A DNA stretch of 64,000 nt from Selenomonadales bacterium 4137-cl (lineage in GTDB: Bacteria > Bacillota > Negativicutes > Sporomusales > UBA7701). Shown here piece after piece: positions 7,878 to 16,538 of this stretch. How positions within the stretch are numbered: position 1 is the stretch's first letter; the number at the start of each line of letters is the position of its first letter. Position numbers and translations under genes: made by a program. Below the pieces are notes generated by a model that did not search any database, was not told the DNA's origin, and saw only the letters and a program-made list of their open reading frames with translations. The stretch is taken from positions 2,702,501 through 2,766,500 of the forward strand of contig JAUOZS010000001.1 in assembly GCA_032334055.1 (NCBI GenBank), read 5' to 3'.

Positions 7878-10586
7878 ATGGTTGGCAAGATTAGCAGCAC
7901 TTTGTCCTTGTTGAGGCGCCTGATAGCCGGTTTGCCGCCGAAGCTTTGCCGGCAGGTAAACGGCGGAACGGCCGCTGGCGCTCCGACGGCGGATGCGATT
8001 CGCCAGCGGGAGGACGCCCTCACTGTAAGCAAGACGAAGCTGGCGTTGGCGGCGAAATTGGCCAACCTGGGACCGTGGGAGCTCGATCCCGTGACAAATG
8101 TATTCGAATTCGACGATGATTTCTACGCCATCTACGGAACGGATGTGGCCCGCGAAGGCCGGTTTATGCCGCTGGAGGTCTATGCGAGGGAGTTTATGCA
8201 CCCGGACGATCTGGCAAGGGTAGCCGCAGTGATGAATGGCGCCATTGCTTCCCCGGAGCGCGTCAGCTTCGGCCAGGTTGTGCACCGCATCATCCGCCGG
8301 GACGGCGAGGTGCGCACGATCATGGTGCGGTCGAATTATGTCAAGGATGAGCACGGCCGGCTGGTGCGGGCTTTTGGCGCGAACCAGGATATCACCGAAC
8401 GGGTGCGGGCGGAGGAGGAGGCCCGCAAACGGGAGGAAGCCCTGATCGCCAGCAGGACGAAGCTGGCGTTGGCGGCGAAAATGGCCAACCTGGGGCCGTG
8501 GGAACTGAACGTCGAGACGCAGATCTTCGAATTCGACGATGAGTTTTACGCCATCTACGGAACGGATGCGGCGAGGGAAGGCCGGTTTATGCCGCTTGAG
8601 GTCTATGTTAGGGAGTTTGTCCATCCGGAGGACCGCTGGAAGATTGCCGAGGCGACGAAAAAGGCGCTTGCTGCCCGGGAGCCTGTCGGCCTCGGCCAGT
8701 TGGAACACCGCATCATCCGCCGGGACGGCGAGGTGCGCACGATCATGGTGCGGTCGAATTATGTCAAGGACGACGCCGGCAAGATGGTGCGCAGTTACGG
8801 CGCGAACCAGGATATCACCGAACGGGTGCGGGCGGAGGAGGAGGCCCGCAAACGGGAAGAAGCCTTGATCGCCAGCAGGACGAAGCTGGCGGTGGCGGCG
8901 AAATTGGCCGACCTGGGTCCGTGGGAACTGAACACCGAGACGAACGTATTTGAATTCGACGACGAGTTTTACGCCATCTACGGAACGGATGTGGCCCGCG
9001 AAGGCCGGTTTATGCCGCTGGAGGTCTATGTGAGGGAGTTTGTCCACCCGGACGACCGCTGGAAGGTGGCCGAGGTAAGGCAAAGGGCCCTTGCGTCCCA
9101 GGAGCCTGTTTACCTCGGCCAGACGGAGCACCGCATCGTTCGCCGGGACGGCGAGGTGCGCACGATCGTGGCGCGGGCAAACTATGTAAAGGATGAGGCC
9201 GGCCGGCTGATAAGAAGCTATGGCGCGAACCAGGATATCACCGAACGGGTGCGGGCGGAGGAGGCGCTGCGGGAACAGGAGGAAATCATCCGGCAGATGG
9301 CTTTCTTCGATTCGCTTACCGGGCTGCCGAACCGCAGGCAGCTGCAAGAGTGGCTCAATAAGGAAATGGAGCGGGCCCGCAGCGGCATCTCGGCGGGGGT
9401 GCTGCTGTTTATAGATTTGGATGACCTGAAGATGGTGAACGATACGTTTGGGCACACCTGCGGCGACGATATCATCGTCGCTGCCGGCCGCAGCATCGTG
9501 GCCAGCGCGGGGGAGGAAGCGTTCGTATCGCGGGTCGGCGGCGACGAGTTCATTGTGATATTGCCCGGCGAAAGCAACCGTCAGCGGATTGGCGCTATTG
9601 CCGAAAGGATAATTTCGGCGCTTGGCCAGACCCATGAAATATACGGGACGTTTTTTCATATGACGGCAAGCATCGGCATTTCCACTTATCCCGCCGATGG
9701 CGATACTGCCGAAGAGGTGATCAAAAACGCCGATAATGCCATGTATGCGGCCAAAAGAAAAGGCAAGAACTGTTGGCAATTATATACGATGACGATGCAG
9801 GCTTCGGCCTACGAGGAAATGCGGCTGACCGGCAGTTTGCGCGGCGCGCTGGAGCGGGAGGAACTATCCCTGCATTACCAGCCGCAATTTCTCGCAACCG
9901 GCGCCATCATCGGCTTTGAGGCGCTGCTTCGCTGGAACAGCTCCGAATTGGGAGCCATTCCGCCGCTACAGTTCATCCCGCTGGCGGAAAAGAGCGGCTT
10001 CATCCACAGCATCGGGCAGTGGGTGCTGCGCGAGGCCTGCCAGTTTATTCGCCGTTTGACCGATCAGGGATGGGACGGAATACGGATCGCCGTGAATATC
10101 TCGTCAAAACAGTTGGCTGTCGACAATTTCTGCTCTATTGTCCGCGGCGTCATTCAGGAGGCCGGTATTGCACCGTCCCAGCTTGAATTGGAGATCACCG
10201 AGAGCGTTCTCGTGACGTCGTTCGAGGATGCCACAAGCAAGCTGGCCGAGTTAAAAGCCCTGGGGGTGCGTCTGTCGCTCGATGACTTCGGCACGGCTTA
10301 TTCTTCGTTGACTTATTTGCGGAGTTTGCCGGTGGAGACGCTAAAGATCGATAAGTCGTTCGTAGATATGATAACAACCGATATTCCTGCGGCGAAAATT
10401 ATCGGCGCCATTATCCAGATGGCCCATATTCTTAATATCGCCGTTGTCGCCGAAGGGGTGGAAACCGAGCAGCAGCTGGCGTTTCTCCGCGATAACGGGT
10501 GTGACCGTATCCAGGGGTTCATCTTCAGTAAACCGTTGCCTGAGCCGGAGGCGGTGGGTTTTCTGGCCAAGAATACCGAAAAGTAA
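7878..10586 (+). CDS. Triple-PAS GGDEF-EAL cyclic-di-GMP enzyme
   Basis: This 902-residue cytoplasmic signalling protein has no obvious membrane segment. Three tandem PAS/PAC units of exactly 141 residues (about 51-191, 192-332, 333-473) each contain GPWEL, DEFYAIYGTD-type and GANQDITERVRAEE motifs and are nearly identical. A diguanylate cyclase domain with intact GGDEF (residues 554-558) and an EAL phosphodiesterase domain with intact EALLRW (from 681) follow. Both output domains look catalytically competent, so the net direction of c-di-GMP turnover is open. The start at 7878 is the first ATG; a TTG at 7818 in the same frame is possible. The gene stands alone. Confidence 0.93.
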   Translation: MVGKISSTLSLLRRLIAGLPPKLCRQVNGGTAAGAPTADAIRQREDALTVSKTKLALAAKLANLGPWELDPVTNVFEFDDDFYAIYGTDVAREGRFMPLEVYAREFMHPDDLARVAAVMNGAIASPERVSFGQVVHRIIRRDGEVRTIMVRSNYVKDEHGRLVRAFGANQDITERVRAEEEARKREEALIASRTKLALAAKMANLGPWELNVETQIFEFDDEFYAIYGTDAAREGRFMPLEVYVREFVHPEDRWKIAEATKKALAAREPVGLGQLEHRIIRRDGEVRTIMVRSNYVKDDAGKMVRSYGANQDITERVRAEEEARKREEALIASRTKLAVAAKLADLGPWELNTETNVFEFDDEFYAIYGTDVAREGRFMPLEVYVREFVHPDDRWKVAEVRQRALASQEPVYLGQTEHRIVRRDGEVRTIVARANYVKDEAGRLIRSYGANQDITERVRAEEALREQEEIIRQMAFFDSLTGLPNRRQLQEWLNKEMERARSGISAGVLLFIDLDDLKMVNDTFGHTCGDDIIVAAGRSIVASAGEEAFVSRVGGDEFIVILPGESNRQRIGAIAERIISALGQTHEIYGTFFHMTASIGISTYPADGDTAEEVIKNADNAMYAAKRKGKNCWQLYTMTMQASAYEEMRLTGSLRGALEREELSLHYQPQFLATGAIIGFEALLRWNSSELGAIPPLQFIPLAEKSGFIHSIGQWVLREACQFIRRLTDQGWDGIRIAVNISSKQLAVDNFCSIVRGVIQEAGIAPSQLELEITESVLVTSFEDATSKLAELKALGVRLSLDDFGTAYSSLTYLRSLPVETLKIDKSFVDMITTDIPAAKIIGAIIQMAHILNIAVVAEGVETEQQLAFLRDNGCDRIQGFIFSKPLPEPEAVGFLAKNTEK
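8028..9296 (+). repeat. Three tandem 423-bp PAS-coding units
   Basis: The sequence AGCA(A/G)GACGAAGCTGGCG recurs at 8028, 8451 and 8874, a period of exactly 423 bp. Long stretches such as the segment encoding GANQDITERVRAEE are almost unchanged at DNA level. This indicates recent duplication or ongoing conversion within the gene. Confidence 0.9.
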
Positions 10587-10626
10587 GGCGGCGCGGTTGG
10601 GGAATATTTGTTTTTGATCGGAAAAA

Positions 10627-10656
10627 TTGCAGGATTTTACAGTTAATATGTATAAC
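10627..10656 (+). promoter_or_regulatory. Candidate promoter of the CXXX-peptide cluster
   Basis: TTGCAG (10627-10632) and TATAAC (10651-10656) are 18 bp apart in an AT-rich stretch, 52 bp before the radical SAM gene. The surrounding DNA is otherwise GC-rich. Confidence 0.55.
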
Positions 10657-10707
10657 AATAGCAAAAATGGTCGTATTTACCAATGAAAAGCGGCGAGGTG
10701 CCCACCC

Positions 10708-11874
10708 ATGGGGGAGCAGGAACGATTCAGGCGGCCGACACCGGACTGGGAGGAAGGCCGCGCTAAAAACGTGACTTTCATCGTCACCGAGGACTGCCAG
10801 CTGCGCTGCAAGTATTGCTACCTGGTGGGAAAAAACCCCGGCCGGCGGATGGATTTCGCCTGCGCCCGGAAAACGGTGGATTATCTGCTGCAGGAGAGAG
10901 CGCTGTTCGCCGAGCCGTCGGTGATCTGGGAGTTCATCGGCGGCGAGCCGCTGCTGGAGATCGAGCTGATCGACAGGATCAGCGATTATATCAAGCTGCG
11001 CATGTACGACACGAACCACCCCTGGTTCGACAGTTACCGGTTCAGCCTTTCCACCAACGGCCTTATGTACGGCGACCCCAGGGTGCAGCGCTATATTTTC
11101 AAGAACCACGGACACCTGAGCATCGGCATAACTATCGACGGCATCAGGGAAAAGCACGATACCGCGCGGGTCTTCCCCGACGGCCGCGGCTCCTACGACG
11201 CGGTGGCGGCCAACATCCCCCTGTGGCTGAAGCAGTTTCCCGATGCAGGCACGAAGGTGACGGTGGCGCACGACGATCTGCCCTATATCAAGGAGAGTGT
11301 GCTGCATATCTGGAGCCTGGGCGTGAAAACGGTGAATATCAACGTCGTGTTCGAGGATGTTTGGCAGCCGGGCGACGACGCTTTATTGGAGGAACAGCTC
11401 GTAAGCCTGGCCGACGAAATCGTCGACCGGGAGCTATACCGGGAATACGCGTGCTCGTTTTTCGACGATACGATCGGCAAGCCGCTCGATCCGGCGGGCG
11501 ACAACCAGAACTGGTGCGGGTCGGGCCGGATGCTCGCCGTGGGCGCGAAGGGTGAGTTTTACCCTTGCGTGCGGTTCGCGCCCCACTCGATGAGCGGCAA
11601 GCAGCCGCGGGTGGTGGGCAACTGCGAGGACGGCGTGAACACGAATCTGCTGCGGCCGTTCCTCGCGCTGACCCGTCTGGCGCAGAGCCCGCCGGAATGC
11701 GCGGCCTGCGAGGTGGCCAGCGGCTGCGCGTGGTGCCAGGGACTGAATTACGAGGCGGCGGACACCGATACGATTTACCAGCGGGCGACCTATATTTGCC
11801 TGATGCACAAGGCCCGCGTGCGGGCGAACCGGTATTTCCGGGACAGGCTGGGCAGGAAGCGGGGCGAATCGTGA
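10708..11874 (+). CDS. Radical SAM peptide maturase, CXXX-repeat target type
   Basis: This 388-residue radical SAM/SPASM enzyme has its SAM cluster motif at Cys30, Cys34 and Cys37 (CQLRCKYC). The glycine-rich SAM-binding motif is FIGGEPLL near residue 78. C-terminal auxiliary-cluster cysteines are in NWCGSG, FYPCVRF and CAACEVASGCAWC. It matches the family that NCBI names radical SAM peptide maturase, CXXX-repeat target (name from memory). The last gene of the operon is a textbook substrate with 16 evenly spaced cysteines, which strongly supports the role. Chemistry is unknown; thioether or other Cys-linked crosslinks are plausible by analogy with other SPASM enzymes. The ATG follows GAGGTG. 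Its stop overlaps the next start (TGATG). Confidence 0.9.
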   Translation: MGEQERFRRPTPDWEEGRAKNVTFIVTEDCQLRCKYCYLVGKNPGRRMDFACARKTVDYLLQERALFAEPSVIWEFIGGEPLLEIELIDRISDYIKLRMYDTNHPWFDSYRFSLSTNGLMYGDPRVQRYIFKNHGHLSIGITIDGIREKHDTARVFPDGRGSYDAVAANIPLWLKQFPDAGTKVTVAHDDLPYIKESVLHIWSLGVKTVNINVVFEDVWQPGDDALLEEQLVSLADEIVDRELYREYACSFFDDTIGKPLDPAGDNQNWCGSGRMLAVGAKGEFYPCVRFAPHSMSGKQPRVVGNCEDGVNTNLLRPFLALTRLAQSPPECAACEVASGCAWCQGLNYEAADTDTIYQRATYICLMHKARVRANRYFRDRLGRKRGES

Positions 11875-12836
11875 TGCTGACCCATCTGCTCGTGCTGGTC
11901 GACGGCAGCGCGCCGCCGTTCTGCCATTACGGCCATGACCGCCGGGAATGCGAGCTGATGCCGCTCGCCACGCTTAAGAAGGCCGTCGCCTTCGCCCGGA
12001 GCGGCGGTCTGGCGCTGACGCTGCTGCTTGGCCGGGAGGAATTGCCGCCGGCATACCGGGCGGCGCTGGCTGAAACCGAGTTTGCCGCGATCGTCCCCGC
12101 GGGCCTGGCCAACCGGTACCCGGACGCGATCCTGGTGCTCGACGCCGAGGACCCGGGCAGCTTTCCGGACGAGGCCTGCGCCGGGCAGCGGCTTATTCTC
12201 CGCCTGCCGCGGCGGCGGCTGGGCGATATGGCGGCCCTCGTGGCCTCCTGCGCGGGACGGGCCGCGCGGCTCGATCTTTATCTCGCGGATATCGACCGGT
12301 ACACGGCCGCCGATATCGGCGAATACGGACGGCAGCTGAAGCTCGCCGCCGAGTATGTCACGGATTTGTACCGGCAGGGCAGCCTGCCGGAGATGAATAT
12401 TTTCTCGGACCGGCTGCTGCTGAGCGGGATGAGGAACTGCGACGCGGGGGCGGCGCACCTGACCGTGGCGCCGAACGGTCTGCTGTATATCTGCCCCGGC
12501 TTTTACTATGACGACGAAGAGCACCCGGCCGGCAGCCTGGCGGACGGCGTCACCCTCGCCAACCGGCGGCTGCTGGAGCTGACGAACGCGCCGATATGTT
12601 CGTGCTGCGACGCTTTTCACTGCAAGCGCTGCATTTATCTGAACAGGAAGACGACGCTGGAGTGGAACACGCCGTCCCGCGAGCAGTGCGTGCTGGCTCA
12701 CCTGGAGCGGAACGCGGCCGGGCTGATCCGCGAACAGCTTGGGACTACGCCTCCCTTTTCGCGGCTGAGGTTTATACCGGCTATCGATTATCTCGATCCT
12801 TTCGAGCAAATGCCGACAAGGAGGACACTGCCATGA
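11874..12836 (+). CDS. CXXX-repeat peptide maturase (SPASM-like partner)
   Basis: This 320-residue protein lacks any Cx3Cx2C radical SAM motif in its N-terminal half but ends like a SPASM domain. RNCDAG, LLYICPGFYY and CSCCDAFHCKRC supply seven or more cysteines able to hold auxiliary iron-sulfur clusters. This fits the CXXX repeat peptide maturase family (name from memory), a degenerate radical-SAM relative that always sits beside an active one. A chaperone, heterodimer partner or second-step role is inferred. The true start at 11874 overlaps the upstream stop by one base; a longer in-frame extension runs only inside the previous gene. It is translationally coupled on both sides. Confidence 0.85.
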   Translation: MLTHLLVLVDGSAPPFCHYGHDRRECELMPLATLKKAVAFARSGGLALTLLLGREELPPAYRAALAETEFAAIVPAGLANRYPDAILVLDAEDPGSFPDEACAGQRLILRLPRRRLGDMAALVASCAGRAARLDLYLADIDRYTAADIGEYGRQLKLAAEYVTDLYRQGSLPEMNIFSDRLLLSGMRNCDAGAAHLTVAPNGLLYICPGFYYDDEEHPAGSLADGVTLANRRLLELTNAPICSCCDAFHCKRCIYLNRKTTLEWNTPSREQCVLAHLERNAAGLIREQLGTTPPFSRLRFIPAIDYLDPFEQMPTRRTLP

Positions 12837-13135
12837 ACGACACCCGGCGCAAGATCGGCGCCGTCACCCCCGCCGAACGCGACGAGATCAGGGCGCTGTT
12901 CGAGCGGAAGAACGCCCTGCGCGAGCTGTTCCGCTCCCTGGCGGGCATGCCGGAGGAGGAGCTGGCCGGCAGCGCCGTTTATGAGCGCCTGGTCGCGGAT
13001 ATGGGGCGGACGGCGACGCGGTTTCAGCAGTGGTGGGACGAAAAGAGCGCCCAGTATGGGTGGGAGAATATCAGCGGCTATAGCTGGGAGATCGATTTCG
13101 CCAGCGGCGACATCTACATCCGCCGCGAGGGCTAG
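12833..13135 (+). CDS. CXXX-repeat peptide modification system accessory protein
   Basis: This is a small soluble protein of 100 residues, rich in Glu, Arg and Trp, predicted to be mostly helical, with RFQQWWDEKSAQYGWEN in the C-terminal half. Similar short proteins occupy this place in CXXX clusters (CXXX repeat peptide modification system protein, name from memory). It has no cysteine, so it is neither substrate nor cluster carrier. A leader-binding or precursor-delivery role comparable to RRE proteins is possible but not shown. The ATG overlaps the previous stop in an ATGA junction, and an SD-like GGAGGA lies upstream. Confidence 0.75.
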   Translation: MNDTRRKIGAVTPAERDEIRALFERKNALRELFRSLAGMPEEELAGSAVYERLVADMGRTATRFQQWWDEKSAQYGWENISGYSWEIDFASGDIYIRREG

Positions 13136-13191
13136 GGCCGGGGGGCTTGTGGCCCGCCGGGCCGCTGCAATGTAAAGAAAGGAGGATGGCC

Positions 13192-13617
13192 ATGAAAGGT
13201 TCCGACCGGGGTGGAGAGGCTACGCCCACAGCCGGCGGCGAACTGACCAGGCGCGATTTTATCAAAAGGGCGGGGTTGGCGTTGCCGTCGATCGCCCTTT
13301 TGGGGTTCGGCTCGCTGGCCGAAGGGGCGGTCTTCGGCCAGGACGCGGAGAATGGAGCCGGCCCGCCGGCCGCCGGCGCGGATAAGGCCGACGGGTATTC
13401 CCCGCAACGGAGCGGCTGCAACTGGGCGTGCGCGGGAAGCTGCGCCGGCCAGTGCGGCGGCAGGTGCAGCTACGGGTGCGAGGGCTCCTGCCGGGGGACT
13501 TGCTATCAGACCTGCACCGGTTCGTGCCAGAATACCTGCCGCGGCAGTTGTTCGGCCAGTTGCGGCAGCGGCTGCAGCGGCACGTGCACGCGGGGCTGCA
13601 CGGGGAAAATGCGCTGA
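13192..13617 (+). CDS. CXXX-repeat RiPP precursor with twin-arginine signal
   Basis: This 141-residue precursor has sixteen cysteines at residues 76 to 136 spaced exactly four apart (C-x3 repeated 15 times), ending CTGKMR. The spacer residues are mostly Gly, Ser, Thr, Arg and Asn. The N-terminal leader carries a twin-arginine motif TRRDFIK (residues 19-25), a hydrophobic stretch (about 27-48) and a Gly/Ala/Pro-rich linker. It is the presumed substrate of the three upstream enzymes. The Tat motif implies export of the folded or crosslinked product. The ATG at 13192 sits six bases after AAAGGAGG. The ATG at 13186 is too close to that site. A terminator follows directly. Confidence 0.92.
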   Translation: MKGSDRGGEATPTAGGELTRRDFIKRAGLALPSIALLGFGSLAEGAVFGQDAENGAGPPAAGADKADGYSPQRSGCNWACAGSCAGQCGGRCSYGCEGSCRGTCYQTCTGSCQNTCRGSCSASCGSGCSGTCTRGCTGKMR

Positions 13618-13640
13618 CGGCAACAGGGAAAACACTGAGT

Positions 13641-13671
13641 AATCCGGTCCTCAGGGGCCGGGTTTCTTTTT
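13641..13671 (+). terminator. Terminator of the CXXX cluster
   Basis: CCGGTCC and GGGCCGG form a stem with loop TCAG, followed by TTTCTTTTT, 24 nt past the precursor stop. Confidence 0.8.
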
Positions 13672-13746
13672 GCGTAGGCCAGCGGCTAAACGGCGGCCGG
13701 CGCGGGCAGATTAACGGGTAGACGGCGGAAAAGGGGGCTGGAAGGC

Positions 13747-14697
13747 GTGAGGGTACGGTTCGGCTATGTGGCGATCGCGCTCGGCGTGCCGGAGGGGTCG
13801 CCGAATAAGACGGCGAGCGTCAAGACAATCGAGAAGATCGCGGACCCGCTGGGCCGTATCGGCCGGCTGCGCCGCCTGATGACGGCCAACCTGGAAACGA
13901 CGCTGCGCATCCTCAGATACAACGCGGCCCACGGTATTCACGTTTATCGCTTCACGTCGAAGACGGTGCCGCTCGCCACCCACCCGCTGGCGGCGGACTG
14001 GGACTATATCGCCGATGGCGGGCCGCTGTGGCGGGAGATCGGCGATTATGCGCGGCTCCACGGGATGCGGGTGAGCGCCCATCCCGACCATTACACTCTT
14101 CTCAACAGCCCGAAGCCGGAGGTGCTGGCCGCCTCGCTCGCCGACCTGGATTACCACGCCCGCATGTTCGAGGCGATGGGGCTGCCCCCCTCCCCTTCCC
14201 TGGTGCTGCATGTCGGCGGGCAATACCGGGAGAAGAACGCGGCGCTGCGGCGCTTCGCCGGGAACTTCGCCCGCCTGCCCGACCGCCTGGCCGCCAGGCT
14301 GATGCTGGAGAACGACGACAAGATTTTCACCGCCGCCGAGGTGCTGGGCCTGTGCGAGGAGCTGGGCCGCCCGATGGTGCTGGATATCCACCACCACCGC
14401 GTTAACGGCGGCGGCGATCTGGAGGAGCTGTGGCCGCGCATCGCCGCCACCTGGGGCGAGGCGACGCCGAAGATCCATGTGTCGAGCCCGAAGGATGATA
14501 AGGACATGCGTGCCCACGCCGATTACGTCGACCCGGCCGACGTGCTGCCGTTCCTGCGGCTGGCGCGGGAGACGGGGCGCGACTTGGACGTGATGGTGGA
14601 GGCGAAGCGGAAGGACGAGGCGATGTTCCGGCTGGTGGAGGGGCTGGCGGCCGCGCCGGAGGTGCGGCGCGCAGGCCAGGCGACGGTGGAGCTGTAA
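13747..14697 (+). CDS. uvsE: UV damage endonuclease UvsE/UVDE
   Basis: This 316-residue TIM-barrel endonuclease nicks DNA 5' to UV photoproducts. Family landmarks are RFGYVAIALG at the N terminus, NLETTLRILRYN, SAHPDHYTLLNSP, VLHVGGQYREK, LENDDKIF, LDIHHHRVN and KIHVSSPKD, which include the metal-binding His, Glu and Asp residues. The GTG start at 13747 has a weak GGAAGG ribosome site. The gene is monocistronic and ends at a bidirectional terminator. Such enzymes are frequent in spore-forming Firmicutes. Confidence 0.93.
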   Translation: MRVRFGYVAIALGVPEGSPNKTASVKTIEKIADPLGRIGRLRRLMTANLETTLRILRYNAAHGIHVYRFTSKTVPLATHPLAADWDYIADGGPLWREIGDYARLHGMRVSAHPDHYTLLNSPKPEVLAASLADLDYHARMFEAMGLPPSPSLVLHVGGQYREKNAALRRFAGNFARLPDRLAARLMLENDDKIFTAAEVLGLCEELGRPMVLDIHHHRVNGGGDLEELWPRIAATWGEATPKIHVSSPKDDKDMRAHADYVDPADVLPFLRLARETGRDLDVMVEAKRKDEAMFRLVEGLAAAPEVRRAGQATVEL

Positions 14698-14708
14698 GGG
14701 GGAAAATA

Positions 14709-14744
14709 AAAAAAAGACTGAACCTTTCGGGTTCAGTCTTTTTT
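14709..14744. terminator. Bidirectional terminator
   Basis: AAAAAAGACTGAACC and GGTTCAGTCTTTTTT flank a 4-nt loop between the convergent uvsE and P1-peptidase genes. The right arm overlaps the final codons of the minus-strand gene. Confidence 0.9.
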
Positions 14745-15704
14745 GATGTCGCGGGCGGCTTTGATGCCGGCGAGGGAGGTGGCTTCGGTGACGGCGCGGA
14801 GGACGGCCCGGGCCATGACGCGGGCGGCGAGGAGGCCGACGACGCTGGTGTCGGCGGTTACGTCGCCGGCGGACAGGCAGAAGACGGTGTCGCCGTCGAC
14901 CATGGTGTGGGCGGGCCGCATGGTGCGGGCGTAGCCGTTGTGGGCCATGGAGGCGATTTTGGCGGCCTGGGCCTTGGTGAGGGCGGCGTTGGTGAGGATG
15001 GCGCCGATGGTGGTGTTACCGGCGAAGAGGTTGCCGGTGCGGCCGTACCTGGCGATCATACCGTCCTCGCTGCCGAGGAAGGCGAAGGGGTCTTGGCGGC
15101 AAGCCCCGGCGATTATGCGGCCGCTGTCGGGGTCGACGACGTCGCCGAGGCAGTTGACGGCGACGACGGCGCCCACGATGAGGTCGCCGACTTTTACGGC
15201 GTAGGCGCCGAGGCCGCCTTTCATGGCATGGTCCATGCCGAAGAATTTGCCGACCGTGGCGCCGGCGCCGGCGCCGGCGGTGCCTTCGGCGAAGCTGCCT
15301 TGTTCGGCGGCCTGGCAGGCGGCGTAGCCCATGGCTTTGTCGGGCCGCACGGACGGGTCGCCGCAGGGGAGGTCGAAGAGGACGGCGCCGGCGACGATGG
15401 GGACTTTGGCGACGCCGACGTCGAAGCCGATGCCGCGCTCTTCGAGCCAGGCCATGACGCCTGATGCCGCGTCGAGGCCGAAGGCGCTGCCGCCGGCGAG
15501 GAGGACGGCGTGGATTTTCTCGACATAGTTTTCGGGCCGGAGGAGGTCGGTTTCGCGGGTGCCGGGGGCACCGCCCCTGACGTCGACGCCGGCGACGGCC
15601 CCCGCCGGGCAGAGGATGACGGTGCAGCCGGTGGCGGCGGCGAGGTCGTGGGCGTTGCCGAGCTTAAAGCCGGGGATGGCGGTGGCGGGTATGGCGTCCA
15701 TCAT
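14733..15704 (-). CDS. P1-family (S58/DmpA-type) aminopeptidase homologue
   Basis: This 323-residue member of the P1/DmpA N-terminal-nucleophile hydrolases is inferred to self-cleave into two chains. The cleavage and nucleophile region is GNTTIGAILTNA around residues 229-240, and LLAGGSAFGLDAASGVM is the conserved substrate pocket. Relatives are beta-aminopeptidases or D-aminopeptidases; many Firmicute members are uncharacterised. The start overlaps the stop of the upstream flavodoxin-like gene, so the pair forms an operon. Its last codons lie inside the shared terminator. Confidence 0.88.
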   Translation of the reverse strand: MMDAIPATAIPGFKLGNAHDLAAATGCTVILCPAGAVAGVDVRGGAPGTRETDLLRPENYVEKIHAVLLAGGSAFGLDAASGVMAWLEERGIGFDVGVAKVPIVAGAVLFDLPCGDPSVRPDKAMGYAACQAAEQGSFAEGTAGAGAGATVGKFFGMDHAMKGGLGAYAVKVGDLIVGAVVAVNCLGDVVDPDSGRIIAGACRQDPFAFLGSEDGMIARYGRTGNLFAGNTTIGAILTNAALTKAQAAKIASMAHNGYARTMRPAHTMVDGDTVFCLSAGDVTADTSVVGLLAARVMARAVLRAVTEATSLAGIKAARDIKKD

Positions 15705-16363
15705 GCGTCCCTGCCGGCGGCGAGGCGCGCGCCAAGGTCGAAGGCGCGCCCGAGGTCGCGGGGGAAGTTTTCGGCCCTGCTTTTGGCTTTGGCGGCGGGG
15801 TCGAACATGGGGGCGTCGTAGCGGCCGTAGTCGTCGAATTGGAGGGTGTCGTAGGCGAACAGGTCCTGGTGGGCGCCGAAGATCATGCCGAGGACGCGGG
15901 CGTTGTTGGCGAGGTGTTTGTCCCAGGCGAATTCTTTGAGGCGCGCTTCGTCGACGTTCATGGTGTAGATGAAGGCGGTGGGCAGGACGCGGGGGAAAAG
16001 GGTGCGTTGGTCGCCGGCGACGTATCGGAGGTAGGGGAAGAGCAGTCTTTCGAGGAAGGAGCGCATTTCGCCGGTGACGGAGCCGAAGTAGACGGGCGAG
16101 CCGAGGATGAGGGCGTCGGCGGCGGCGATTTTTTCAAGGAGGGGGGCGAGGCCGTCGCGGACGGCGCAGCGGCCGTAGCCGGGGCCTCCTTTGAGTTTGC
16201 AGGCGAAGCAGCTGACGCAGCCCCGGTAGTCGAGGTCGTAGAGGTGGACGAGTTCGGTGGCGGCGCCCTGGGCGGCGGCGCCTTCGAGGGCTTTGGCGAG
16301 CAGGGCGGCGGTGTTCCAGGCTTTGCGGGGGCTGCCGTTGACGGCGATGATGGTTTTGCTCAT
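15701..16363 (-). CDS. Flavodoxin-family FMN protein (iron-sulfur-flavoprotein-like)
   Basis: This 220-residue flavodoxin-fold protein has the FMN phosphate loop NGSPRKAWNTAAL near its N terminus and GSPVYFGSVTGEMRSFLERL for the flavin ring, as in NADPH-dependent FMN reductases. Between them CVSCFACKLKGGPGYGRC supplies a compact four-cysteine cluster, as in iron-sulfur flavoproteins of anaerobes. It may bind a 4Fe-4S cluster, but the spacing is not diagnostic. The ATG at 16363 with GGGGAGAG is preferred over an upstream in-frame ATG at 16438. It is the first gene of an operon with the P1 peptidase. Confidence 0.82.
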   Translation of the reverse strand: MSKTIIAVNGSPRKAWNTAALLAKALEGAAAQGAATELVHLYDLDYRGCVSCFACKLKGGPGYGRCAVRDGLAPLLEKIAAADALILGSPVYFGSVTGEMRSFLERLLFPYLRYVAGDQRTLFPRVLPTAFIYTMNVDEARLKEFAWDKHLANNARVLGMIFGAHQDLFAYDTLQFDDYGRYDAPMFDPAAKAKSRAENFPRDLGRAFDLGARLAAGRDA

Positions 16364-16538
16364 TTTATATCTCTCCCCTACCCTATTTTTGCTGGCATTA
16401 TTTATGCTTTTCTCGGCGGCGGTGCGGATTCCTGCCACGGCGGCGGGGGGTGCAATTTTTTACAATACGGCGGGGCTGGGGTTTGGTAGGATGGAGGCAA
16501 AACCAGTTTGCCAAGCAAGCTGAGGAGGAGTGATTGGT

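Noticed and set aside
8028..9296. Possible CRISPR or satellite array
   Set aside because: The 423-bp units are in frame and encode PAS domains. No short direct repeats with unique spacers occur anywhere in the window.
7767..9779. 670-residue antisense frame with three similar blocks opposite the PAS repeats
   Set aside because: The repeats merely mirror the PAS duplications on the other strand. There is no ribosome site and no recognisable family.
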